NCBI GenBank assembly: GCA_036936605.1 | Contig: JAUPFV010000001.1 | Coordinates: forward strand, 346,281,081-346,345,080 | DNA length: 64,000 nucleotides | Origin: Limnanthes douglasii subsp. nivea | Taxonomy: Eukaryota; Streptophyta; Magnoliopsida; Brassicales; Limnanthaceae | Reading direction: 5' to 3' | Part shown: one piece after another, positions 43,147 through 52,004 of the stretch | Position numbering within the stretch: the stretch's first letter is position 1 | How the letters are laid out: the number at the start of each line of letters is the position of its first letter | The notes under the pieces: model-generated | Seen by the model: the letters and a program-made list of their open reading frames with translations, nothing else | Told to the model about the DNA's origin: nothing | Database searches by the model: none | Position numbers and translations under genes: made by a program

Positions 43147-46100
43147 ATGGCGGGGGTACTTCGAATTGGCACTCTGTTATCTTTGTCGATGCGGGAAAAG
43201 TTGTTGAATTTTTTGTCTGAAAACTTGGATGTGTTTGCCTGGAGATCTGAAGATGTGGTAGGGGTCCCAAGCAATATCATATGTCATAGCCTAGCGGTTG
43301 ATCCGAAGGTCAAACCAATTATCCAAAAAAGAAGGGCTTTATCATTGGAGAAATCTGAGGCCATAGTTGCCGAAGTGGATCGGTTATACAAGATGGGGCA
43401 CATTAGGGAGGCCAATTATCCGAGGTGGACGGCTAATCCGGTGGTAGTAAAAAAGAAAAATGGAAAATGGCGAATGTGCGTGGACTTCACGGATTTGAAT
43501 AGAGCCTGTCCAAAAGATCCTTTCCCGGTGCCTCGAATTGATCAGTTAGTGGATTCCACTTCGGGAAATAAAATTCTGACTTTCATGGATGCATTTTCGG
43601 GGTATAATCAAATTCGAATGAATCCAGATGATGAAGAAAGCACGACTTTTATTACTGATAGAGGTTTGCATTGCTATAAAGTAATGCCATTTGGATTGAA
43701 AAATGCTGGATCAACATATCAAAGGCTGATGAATAAGGCGTTTGCTTCACAGATTGGGAGAAATATTGAAGTGTACATCGATGACATGCTTGTTAAAAGC
43801 AAGGGTGATGATGAACATATTGATGATTTAGAAGAAACGTTTTTGAATCTTAGAGCCATTCAATTGAAGTTGAATCCAGAAAAATGCACATTTGGAGTCC
43901 GATCTGGCAAATTTTTGGGGTATATGATTAGTGAGAGAGGAATCGAGGTGGATCCAGAACAGTTGAAGGCCCTGATATCGATGTCTTCACCTCGGAATAT
44001 CAAAGAAGTGCAAATGTTAACAGGCAGGTTAGCAGCTCTGAACAGATTCATTTCTCGTTTTTCAGATAAGTGCTTGCCTTTCTTCCAGGTGTTGCGTAAA
44101 CCCAATAATTTCGAGTGGACTTCGGATTGTGAAGAAGCCTTTTTGAAGATAAAAAATCTTTTGTCCTCTCCTGAAATATTATCAAAGCCTCGGAAAGGTG
44201 AGCAGTTATTTTTGTATATAGCAGTGTCAGATTATGCAGTGAGCGCAGTTTTGGTCAGTGAAGACACAAAAATTTCGAAGCCTGTTTACTATGTCAGCAA
44301 AAGTTTGGTTGATGCCGAGAAACGTTATTTGAAGCTCGAAAAATTGGCACTGTGTATAGTAGTGGCAGCAAGAAAGATGCGCCCTTACTTCCAGGCACAT
44401 ACGATTGTAGTTCGAACTTCATATCCATTAAAGAATGTTTTACAAAAACCAGACATTTCAGGAAGGATGACAAAGTGGTCTGTGGAATTGGGAGATTTCG
44501 ATGTGCTATTTTCTCCTCGGACAGCTATCAAAGCTCAAGCTTTAGCAGATTTTTTGGTGGAGTTTCACTCGAGCAGATCCGAAGAGAAAGATGCAGAAAA
44601 GGTGAATGAGAATCCGACGTGGACAATTCGAACTGATGGGGGATCCAATAGTAAAGGGTCAAGTGCAGGAGTGGAATTGGTGGCACCAACGGGGGAATTT
44701 ATGTTTCAAGCTATAAAATTTGGCTTTCATGCTTCAAATAACGAAGCTGAATATGAGGCTGTGCTAGCAGGGTTAAGGTTGGCGAAGATTTGTGGAGCAA
44801 TGTTTGTGCGCTTGGAAACAGATTCACAGTTGGTAGTTAACCACGTTAAAGGGGTATCAGAAGCTAAAAAGGAGCGTTTGGTTTTGTACCTACAAGAACT
44901 TCGGGGGATGATGGCGCAGTTTGAAAATGTCGAAGTGGAGCATATTCGAAGAGGAAACAACACTATGGCTGATTCTTTGGCAACGATGGCTTACTCAGAA
45001 GAATACCCATGGATTGTAACACAACCATCGCCTTCGATCATATCAAATCCTGAGCAATGTGAAGTGGTTGATGAGGTGGTAAATAATCCGACGTGCGCTC
45101 GAGGAGATTGGAGGTTTAACTTGTTAAACTTTATTTCAAATGGAATATTACCTATGGATAAACACTTGCTCAAGAAAATAAAGTACAAATCCCTTGGCTA
45201 TGTGGTACTGGATGGGGTGCTGTACAAAAGGTCTGCTTCGAAACCTTTACTACGATGTTTAGGCAAGGATGAGTCTCAGAATGTTTTGTCCGAACTGCAT
45301 GATGGAGATGGGTCAGCTCATTGTGGGTTTAGAGCTTTAACGCGTAGAGTATTGTTGGCAGGATATTATTGGCCTACCATTTTGCAAGATGCCAAGTCAT
45401 TAGTTCGAAGTTGTGACACATGCCAAAGATATGCAAATTTAATACACAAACCAGCGGTACCCCTAATGACGATTTCAGAGGCGGTTCCTTTCGATAGGTG
45501 GGGAATTGATTTAGTGGGACCATTACCTATGGCTTCTGGTGGAAGACAAATGATTATCGTTGCGGTTGATTATTTTTCGAAGTGGGCAGAAGCAGAACCC
45601 TTAGCTGGGACAAAGGCTAAGGATGTAATCAAGTTTATTCAAAGCAATATTTGCTACCGTTTTGGAGTACCTCGGAAAATAACAACTGATAATGGTCCCC
45701 AATTTAATAACAAGGAAATGGACTCTTTTTGCTCTTCTAAAGGGATACAGCAGTGCTTTTCCACTCCTTTCCATCCTCAGGCAAATGGACAGGTAGAAGT
45801 TACGAATAGATCTATTTTGGATGGCTTGAAGAAAAATTTGGCAAGAGCAGCAGGGAAATGGCCAAATTTTCTCCAAGAAGTATTATGGGCATATAGAACA
45901 ACTCCTAGAGAGGCTACAAAAGAGACCCCCTTTTCTTTAGTATATGGGATGGACGCTGTGTGCCCTGCTGAATCTACATTGCCCTCTTATAGACTACTAC
46001 AATATTCCGAGGCAGATAATGATGAGGCTAGAAGAGTAGAACTTGATTTGTTGGAAGAAAAAAGGGTCAAGGCACATTTAAATGTGATCCATTATCAAAC

Positions 46101-46344
46101 GTTAATGAGAAGCAGGTATGATGCCAAAGTTAAGAGAAGGGAATTCAAAGTTGGCGATCTAGTGTTGCGAAAAGTATTCCTTCACACCAAGGATAAACAC
46201 CTCGGAAAATTGGCCTCGAATTGGGAAGGTCCTTACGAAGTTACAATGAGGGTCAAACCAGGTTCCTACAGGTTATCAGATCGAGAAGGGAGGATGCTCA
46301 AGCACCCTTGGAACATAGAGCACTTGAAATTGTACTGTGAGTAA
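43147..46344 (+). CDS. Pol of element D: RT, RNase H, second RNase H, integrase
   Basis: 1065 codons without a stop; the open frame reaches back to 43129. RT: KWRMCVDFTDLNRACPKD, FMDAFSGYNQI, then YIDD at residues 210-213. The Ty3-type RNase H is at about 330-450. The extra RNase H typical of Tat has RTDGGSNSKGSSAG (about 494), NNEAEYEAVLAGL and ETDSQLVVNHV. Integrase has a zinc finger (H718...CDTCQRY near 756) and a core with D788, D848 and E884, an exact D-35-E spacing. A C-terminal module follows (FKVGDLVLRKVF, NWEGPYEV). All catalytic residues are present. It lies in a different frame from gag-protease: one extra base in a G-run near 43150 separates it from the frame after the UAG. Confidence 0.95.
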   Translation: MAGVLRIGTLLSLSMREKLLNFLSENLDVFAWRSEDVVGVPSNIICHSLAVDPKVKPIIQKRRALSLEKSEAIVAEVDRLYKMGHIREANYPRWTANPVVVKKKNGKWRMCVDFTDLNRACPKDPFPVPRIDQLVDSTSGNKILTFMDAFSGYNQIRMNPDDEESTTFITDRGLHCYKVMPFGLKNAGSTYQRLMNKAFASQIGRNIEVYIDDMLVKSKGDDEHIDDLEETFLNLRAIQLKLNPEKCTFGVRSGKFLGYMISERGIEVDPEQLKALISMSSPRNIKEVQMLTGRLAALNRFISRFSDKCLPFFQVLRKPNNFEWTSDCEEAFLKIKNLLSSPEILSKPRKGEQLFLYIAVSDYAVSAVLVSEDTKISKPVYYVSKSLVDAEKRYLKLEKLALCIVVAARKMRPYFQAHTIVVRTSYPLKNVLQKPDISGRMTKWSVELGDFDVLFSPRTAIKAQALADFLVEFHSSRSEEKDAEKVNENPTWTIRTDGGSNSKGSSAGVELVAPTGEFMFQAIKFGFHASNNEAEYEAVLAGLRLAKICGAMFVRLETDSQLVVNHVKGVSEAKKERLVLYLQELRGMMAQFENVEVEHIRRGNNTMADSLATMAYSEEYPWIVTQPSPSIISNPEQCEVVDEVVNNPTCARGDWRFNLLNFISNGILPMDKHLLKKIKYKSLGYVVLDGVLYKRSASKPLLRCLGKDESQNVLSELHDGDGSAHCGFRALTRRVLLAGYYWPTILQDAKSLVRSCDTCQRYANLIHKPAVPLMTISEAVPFDRWGIDLVGPLPMASGGRQMIIVAVDYFSKWAEAEPLAGTKAKDVIKFIQSNICYRFGVPRKITTDNGPQFNNKEMDSFCSSKGIQQCFSTPFHPQANGQVEVTNRSILDGLKKNLARAAGKWPNFLQEVLWAYRTTPREATKETPFSLVYGMDAVCPAESTLPSYRLLQYSEADNDEARRVELDLLEEKRVKAHLNVIHYQTLMRSRYDAKVKRREFKVGDLVLRKVFLHTKDKHLGKLASNWEGPYEVTMRVKPGSYRLSDREGRMLKHPWNIEHLKLYCE

Positions 46345-46375
46345 AATTGAACTTCGATTTTTTGTAAAACAGACA

Positions 46376-46418
46376 TACTCTTTCCTTATCTGTTGGCCCA
46401 GAAAGGTTTTAACGAGGT
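46376..46418 (+). other. Conserved post-pol motif of element D
   Basis: ATACTCTTTCCTTATCTGTT then AGAAAGGTTTTAACGAGG, about 35 bp after the pol stop. Elements A (5194-5242, minus) and B (24239-24282) share both blocks although flanking sequence has diverged. Similar AAGGTTTTTAACGAGG-like tracts are known 3' of pol in many plant LTR elements. The role is unknown. Confidence 0.65.
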
Positions 46419-46578
46419 GTCTGATTGATATTGAATTTTTTAATAAAATTTCTTTTGGCCATTGGTTGTTTGTTATGATGTGTGATTTATTATTTTGGTA
46501 ATTTGGCAAAGATTGATCATCTTTGGAAGTTGACCAAGAATAATTTTCCGAAGCAATAGCTTTGAAGAAACAACCAAA

Positions 46579-46850
46579 TTTTTCGAGGTGCCACGACTTA
46601 TGAGTGCATCTATTTTTCGAGGTGCCACGTCTTATGAGTGCATCTATTTTTCGAGGTGCCACGTCTTATGAGTGCATCTATTTTTCGAGGTGCCACGTCT
46701 TATGAGTGCATCTATTTTTCGAGGTGCCACGTCTTATGAGTGCATCTATTTTTCGAGGTGTCACGTCTTATGAGTGCATCTATTTTTCGAGGTGCCACGT
46801 CTTATGAGTGCACCTATTTTTCGAGGTGCCACGTCTTATGAGTGCATCTA
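46579..46850 (+). repeat. 34-bp minisatellite, eight copies, in the 3' region of element D
   Basis: Eight head-to-tail units start at 46579 and every 34 bp to 46817. Each has TTTTTCGAGGTGCCACGTC and then TTATGAGTGCATCTA. Single variants occur in unit 1 (CACGACTTA), unit 6 (GTGTCACG) and unit 7 (GCACCTA). The array lies between the facing 3' ends of pol and aORF. Tat-lineage elements are known to carry such arrays, which can seed satellite DNA. Each unit has a CACGT core. Confidence 0.97.
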
Positions 46851-47006
46851 TGTTTAAGAATAACCAGTTTAAACAAGTATATCAGAAATTCAAGATAAAA
46901 AAAAGAGGACAAGTGATTTCATCGTGGAATAAAATACGAAGTTTACAAAAAAGGAGGAAAGCACTTAATCACATACACAAAAAACAAAAGCGAACTGTTT
47001 GGTCTA

Positions 47007-49847
47007 TTAAGCATCATTCTCTTCTTCTTCATCTTCTGATGACGCCTCTTCGGAGTTATTTCCTTCTTCTGAGGAAGAGCTTGGTGGCGCTTCGAAAGCT
47101 TCCTTTGGGCGTTGCTCTTCTGGAACTCGTCTCCAAAGGTTTGATAAGTCCAGCCTTGGACAAGCAGCATGAACTTCTCGAAGGATCTGAATAGATGTAT
47201 CAATTTGAGTTTTCTTCATGCCTTCTAGCATTACAGAGCTAACTTCGTTTTTAGCTTCCTTAACTGCAGCTTTCTTTTCTTCTTCGAATCCTGTTCGAAG
47301 TGTAGTAACCTCAGTCTGGCTTTTTACCAATTTCTCTTTAGTTTCCCTAATAAGCTCCGTGGCATCGGAAATAGCAGTAGAATGTTCACTCTTTAGACTT
47401 TCGAGAGCTTGCAGATGAGTAGTTTTAAGAGCTTCGATTTCCTCCTTGTGTTTTTCAAGAAGCTGTTTTTTCTCAGCTTCGAATTTTTGGAGTGCTTCAG
47501 TTTTCGAAGTCTTTTCAGATTCTGTTTCTTTTCTACTCCTAGCTAACTCTTGGGCAAGACGTTCCAGTTGGGTTTGAGATTTGCTTACCTCTTCGTATAA
47601 TTTGGTGACAGCAGAAATTAGATTGGGGAAAGGTTGAAGAATTGAAATTACCTCATCGGATTTCCCTGAGTGAGGAAAGACTAATGGTTGATGAACAGGA
47701 GCAAAAGGATTAGATGTTGAAGCTGTAGCAGCATCAGTAGAAATTGGGGGAGCAACATTGGCAGGTTGAGAGCCAGGAAATACAAAATCTCCACTTGAGT
47801 TGAAGTCCTCGAGGTTTAGATAGTCATCTATTTGTTTATCTCCCAGGGTTATACCTCCTTCAGGATTTTCCTCAACGAAAGTTCTACCTCGTGCCTCGGA
47901 AGCTAGCACAGCCTCTAATATATCAGCCTCATTCTTGTCATTGGGCTTGTTAGACTTACTCTCTTTCTTTTTTGGAGAAGTGTCTTTTTTCTTTGTCTTT
48001 TTCAGGATGGGCTGGTCTTCTTCGGATATGGTGGGAAGCGAAGGTGCAGACGTTTTTCTCTTCCTTACACTCTTCGAAGTAGTGGGAGGTTTAGTTTTGC
48101 TGGTGCTGGGTTTCTTCTTTCCTTTTTTCTTTAAAGGAAGATGGCTGTCGCTTCGATTCCGAAGTGGGAGATAGCACTTCCCATCTGGAGCAAGTATCCT
48201 TTGAACTGCTAGAAGAGGATTTGGTGGCGTCATCGGATCTTCAGGGAAGTCAGCCCCCAATGATATTCGCCAAAGATGGCTATTAACAAAGTTAATAGGA
48301 TCAAATGCTGAATGGAAGCCATTTCCCCAAGCCTTTTCAGCCCACTCAGCCATTTTCTGGAAGATAAGTTTGGCCTCTTTTCGACGACTTTTAAATCGCC
48401 TCGGAATTTCTGAAGAGAGACAAATAGTTAGCCAGATAAATTGATTCAAAAGTAACCACATAAATAAAGAAAAACATCACTTACTATTGTCTCTCCAGGT
48501 GAGGGTAAGTTTAGAAGGGTTGGCATCGGAAATATCTTTGCCATTCTCCCAGGCACCTGACAGGAAGACGAACTTTTGTTTCCAGATCTTATCAGCTTCG
48601 AGGAGGTCGTCAATGATTTTTAAATTGTCTTCAAGGGTTAGGTAATAAAATGGCAGAACTGGGCCATTTGAAATTTTGGTTACTGAAATGAAGTCCTCAA
48701 TTTCGAGGGGGATACCTCCAAGTCTTGATACCATGATTGCTGAAAATAAAGTGAAGAGCAAGTTCGGAGTAACCTGGGTTGGGCACAGTTGGTGGATTTC
48801 GAAGAACTTTACTATCATCGGATCAAGGGGAAACCGAAGTCCCCAATTGAAGAGCTCAGGGTACACTACTAGCTCATCTTTTTGACAGCTCAAGGGTGTC
48901 TCTCCTTCAACTGGTAATCGAAGAGTCATGTTGTCAGTTAACCCCCATAGTTTTCTGAGTTGCTCCTTCTCTGATTCGAGGTAGTAGCTGTAAGATACAT
49001 TCTTCAAAGCAAGAATGTACCAGGCAGAAAGAGGCTTGAGATTTTCTTGAACTAAGCAGGCAACCGTATCAGGAAGAGTAATAAGAGCTTTTTTCCCTCG
49101 AGGTTTCTTTGGAGGAGCTACGCCTTCAGCCTCGGATTCCTCCTCGGCATCAGATTCAGTAGCTTCTGAATCATCCTTTTTGTGACCTTCCTCGGAGTGA
49201 CTTCGAGTTTGTGTTTCTTGTTGAGTCACAGGAATTGGCTGACTACACTCTGGTGTAGTATCATCCACTTCTTGTGGGGGAGGAGGAGAGTGTTGAGGAG
49301 TGGAAGAGGTTTTTGTTTCTTCACCCATTACTAAGAAAGATGATTTTTTGGAACGTTTAGCTCTAATAGCCTCGAATTGAGGAGGAAGTGTTTTGGTTTG
49401 AGGGTTTTTTGTCTCTTCGAATTGAAGGACAGGTGATTTGAGTTGTGATTTGTTATAAGTGGGTGGTTTGTCTAAAGTAACTACTTTAGGTTTCCGATGA
49501 GGTCTTAGTAGTGAAGGTTTGACTGGATTTTGGAGAGAAGAGGTCGTTGAGCTACTTTCTGGGTTAGAAGCTAGAGGTGAAGACGAAGTGGCAAGGTTTG
49601 GATTAAAGTTGCCATATTTAAAAGTGGTGCAGGAAGAGTGAGGACCGTTATAGATCAACCCAGCAGCTTTGTATTCTTTGGCTCTTCGAGAAATACAAAG
49701 ATAATCGTAGGCCCCAAATACTTGGTTACTGGAACCAGGAAAAAGATTTTTCTTTGATCTTACTGGTCTTCTGGGTTTAAATCTATTGTATCTAGGGTAT
49801 CTTCTCATACAATGGTTTTTGGTATGAGAGGTTGCTTGGTAAGACAA
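47007..49847 (-). CDS. Two-exon antisense ORF (aORF) of element D
   Basis: Exon 1 is 49847-48485 and exon 2 is 48409-47007. Spliced length is 2766 nt, about 921 residues. Exon 1 has a basic N-terminus, the RAKEYKAAGLIYNG motif, a Ser/Pro/Glu linker and a gypsy-type transposon domain (Transposase_28-like). That domain includes YPELFNWGLRFPLDP, LCPTQVTPNLLFTLF and KFVFLSGAWENG. Exon 2 has NSHLWRISLG, Lys-rich stretches resembling nuclear signals, a coiled coil (about 47590-47240) and an acidic Ser/Glu/Asp tail. Elements A and B carry homologues in the same place. Such ORFs are known in Tat elements but their function is not. The start could also be the internal ATG 13 codons later. Confidence 0.85.
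48410..48484 (-). other. 75-nt spliceosomal intron in the D aORF
   Basis: On the minus strand it begins GTAAGTGATG, ends TCTCTCTTCAG and has a CTAAC branch site (48431-48427) about 17-20 nt before the acceptor. It is T-rich, and its length is normal for a plant intron. Removing it joins the frames in phase (phase 1). Without removal, TGA lies 6 nt inside the intron. Element A has a likely remnant at the same point and phase. Confidence 0.85.
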
Positions 49848-49982
49848 GAGAAGATGAACAAGAGAAGATGAACAGGTTGAAGATGAACAGGTTGAAGATG
49901 AGTAGGTTGAAGATGAAGAACAATCTGGAGATGTTTCAAAGGTGGATTCTCTAAAAAGCTTTTAATTGAATGAATAGCTGAG

Positions 49983-49990
49983 TATTTATA
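49983..49990 (-). promoter_or_regulatory. TATA box of the D aORF
   Basis: The minus strand reads CCCTATAAATACT, with TATAAATA about 136 bp before the aORF ATG. It is conserved in element A (1870-1877) and decayed in B. It implies a promoter inside the element, close to the 3' LTR, driving the antisense gene. Confidence 0.65.
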
Positions 49991-50380
49991 GGGTAAAGAA
50001 TAATGTTGAGAATGTGAAAGTGTGGAACAAGTGATCTGTTGTTATTGGGTGGAATATGAAACGAAAAGGAAGCTAGTGATGTCATGGGTCTATTACTAGG
50101 AGTCTAATCAGTCCATCGAGTAGGGTTCAGAGATTTCGAAGTGTTATTAAACTATGTGTGAAGTAATAATGTTTGGAAACCAAAGGCAAAGCAGTTCCAC
50201 AAGGAGTCAAATTCGACGAGGAGTTAAATTCGAGGCAGTTGAGAATTCGTTTGCACCTACTCATGAATTCGAAGAGAGTCCTAATTAATTGAATTCAATC
50301 ATAATAAAGATGTAAAATAACGCTGATCCGAGGAAGAATTCGAAGAGCTAATAGTTCATATACATTAATGTATAAGAACT

Positions 50381-50391
50381 AGGGGGACTAC
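50381..50391 (+). other. Polypurine tract of element D
   Basis: AGGGGGACTAC directly precedes the 3' LTR. It matches the tract of element A. Confidence 0.8.
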
Positions 50392-50647
50392 TGATAAGGA
50401 AAGGTATTCTTTAGGGACTAAAATGACAAATTCTGTAATTATAGGATTAAATTAAGCTTTAGGAGAAACCTAGGGGTTAAATTGTAAATATGACAATATG
50501 TAACCGTTTCTCTAACTAACTCACCTTGCCTATTTAAAGAGGCTGAAGGAGTTATTTTGACCTATGAAATATTCAGAGGTACTTTTCACTATTTGAAATT
50601 CTCACTGTGGATTCTCTGTTCTTAATTCACTCATTACAACTTAATTT
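50392..50647 (+). repeat. 3' LTR of element D
   Basis: 256 bp, identical to the 5' LTR. It is followed by the target duplication GGGTGT. Confidence 0.93.
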
Positions 50648-50653
50648 GGGTGT

Positions 50654-50985
50654 AATTTAGTGGATAAGTATAAATTTAAAATATAATTAGTATAGAATCG
50701 TTCGACTACATTTAAAATTAAGCCATTATCTTTTTTTCTAATTTAAGTATTTTTCCTTTGAAACCAGCGATTTTAATATCTCGATTGTGTCACTGTGACC
50801 TAAGTCTATGTGTTAACGGAAATTACAGTTTTCCTTTAGTAAAAAAGGAAGCTTAATTGCCTGAATACTTTAAACATGGGAGTTTGACCTCTATATTCAA
50901 CTCCAAAACCAGAACACATACACTATTCCGTCGTTGATTTAGGGAGTGCATACTTTCAACATTTCGGATTTTTAAATCCTTCAAC
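50654..50985. other. Unit 2 sequence after element D, no gene seen
   Basis: AT-rich. It has no counterpart in copy 1, so it belongs, with 40015-40250, to an extra piece of unit 2 into which D inserted. Confidence 0.5.
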
Positions 50986-50989
50986 TAAA

Positions 50990-51571
50990 CTACATGATGT
51001 TTGAAATCATTAATTAATTGATTATCTCTTAGGAACCACATGAGGGTATCCATCCTTCCTACTTGTTTTATTTTTTTAATGACCTCACCATTATGAGACT
51101 GCATCAAGTTGGCATTGCAGATCTCCATTCGTTCAGACTATTTTTATTGGAAGAACGCATTTGTTTTTCTTGGATTGGAGTATAAAAGATTTATGAGAAA
51201 GAGTTAACTCTGACTTTATGGATATGTGCAGGAATTTATTAGACATTGCAACTACTTGATTCAGCTATTAAAACGAACTGACATAATCAAACTATTTACA
51301 TTCTGTTGCAAGAGGAATAGCCTCTTTAAGTACCGATTCCAGTTCGCTGTGCCAATTTCATTGCAAACAAAGAACTCGATTAATGCAACCAAAGAAACCG
51401 ACCTTAGCTCAGTTGGTAGAGCGGAGGACTGTAGTAAGTTGATCCTAACAGAAAATCCTTAGGTCGCTGGTTCGAATCCGGCAGGTCGGAATCAATGCAC
51501 TCATTGGGCAAAGTGGTCTTGGAATGTTTTGTCAAATAGGACATGCTATCACAGTTAAAACACGTACCCAT
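50990..51571 (+). repeat. Segmental duplication copy 2: block around tRNA-Tyr
   Basis: Nearly identical to 8264-9010 apart from two deletions. One is about 125 bp upstream of the tRNA gene and one about 40 bp just after it. The block is cut at 51576 by copia-2 and resumes near 57556. Confidence 0.88.
51398..51490 (+). tRNA. tRNA-Tyr (anticodon GTA) with 20-nt intron, second copy
   Basis: The mature tRNA sequence is identical to 8793-8885. The only difference is one T-to-C change in the intron (51435-51454). A and B boxes are intact and the anticodon is at 51431-51433. The oligo-T terminator found 9 nt after copy 1 is missing; the first TTTT here is at 51527-51530, 37 nt downstream. Confidence 0.95.
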
Positions 51572-51642
51572 AAAAGTCAGACTGAAGGAGAAAGACAAAT
51601 AATCTGTAATAGTAAAAGCTTTCTTAAAATCCTTAATCAGCA

Positions 51643-52004
51643 CTGTTAGAGATATAAGGCCTAGGCCCATTAGCCCATATAGTTTATCTATATAATAGTT
51701 TTACATTTGGATTCGTTTTAGCTTCGTGTGGATTTGTTTGGCTTGATTTGGCTTGCTTTGGATTCGTTTGGATTTGTTTGGAATTGTTTGGCTTTGTTTG
51801 GATTTGTTTGGCTTCGTTTGGTGTTTAGATTTAGATTGGAGTTTGAAGATTGGAGTTTGGAGATTGGAGATTGGAGTTCGGAGAAATGATTTCGATTTTG
51901 GCGTTTTGTTTTGATTTTATTTTTTATTTTGTGTAACAAACTCTTAATGCAAGAATAAGCATTGCGAGTTTGAGAGAGGGTGTTAGAGATATAAGGCCTA
52001 GGCC
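51643..52004 (+). repeat. Small element-like segment with 24-bp direct repeats
   Basis: TGTTAGAGATATAAGG and eight further bases occur at 51644-51667 and again at 51981-52004. The second is preceded by a purine tract (GAGAGAGGG), as before a 3' LTR. The interior has a GGATTTGTTTGG-type array (about 51720-51825) and GA/GT-rich DNA. It could be a tiny plus-strand LTR-derived insertion, or a deletion product. It truncates copia-2 pol at the THTRPDIA motif. Confidence 0.4.

Larger units (their letters stand above)
40251..50647 (+). mobile_element. Element D: nearly intact 10.4-kb Tat-lineage Ty3/gypsy retrotransposon
   Basis: Order: 256-bp 5' LTR, primer site, gag-protease, RT-RNase H-second RNase H-integrase, minisatellite, convergent two-exon aORF, purine tract, 256-bp 3' LTR. 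I compared the LTRs base by base and saw no difference. GGGTGT flanks both ends (40245-40250 and 50648-50653) as the target duplication. The second RNase H and the antisense ORF place it in the Tat lineage. Identical LTRs mean a recent insertion. Remaining doubts are two single-base frame changes at homopolymers (near 40719 and 43150). Confidence 0.93.

Noticed and set aside
43037..43147. Possible Ogre-like intron between protease and RT in element D
   Set aside because: I could not find a convincing donor, branch site and acceptor set that joins the frames, so I keep it only as an alternative to readthrough.
46579..46850. Regular short repeats that could suggest a CRISPR array
   Set aside because: Units are head-to-tail without spacers and lie inside a plant retrotransposon.
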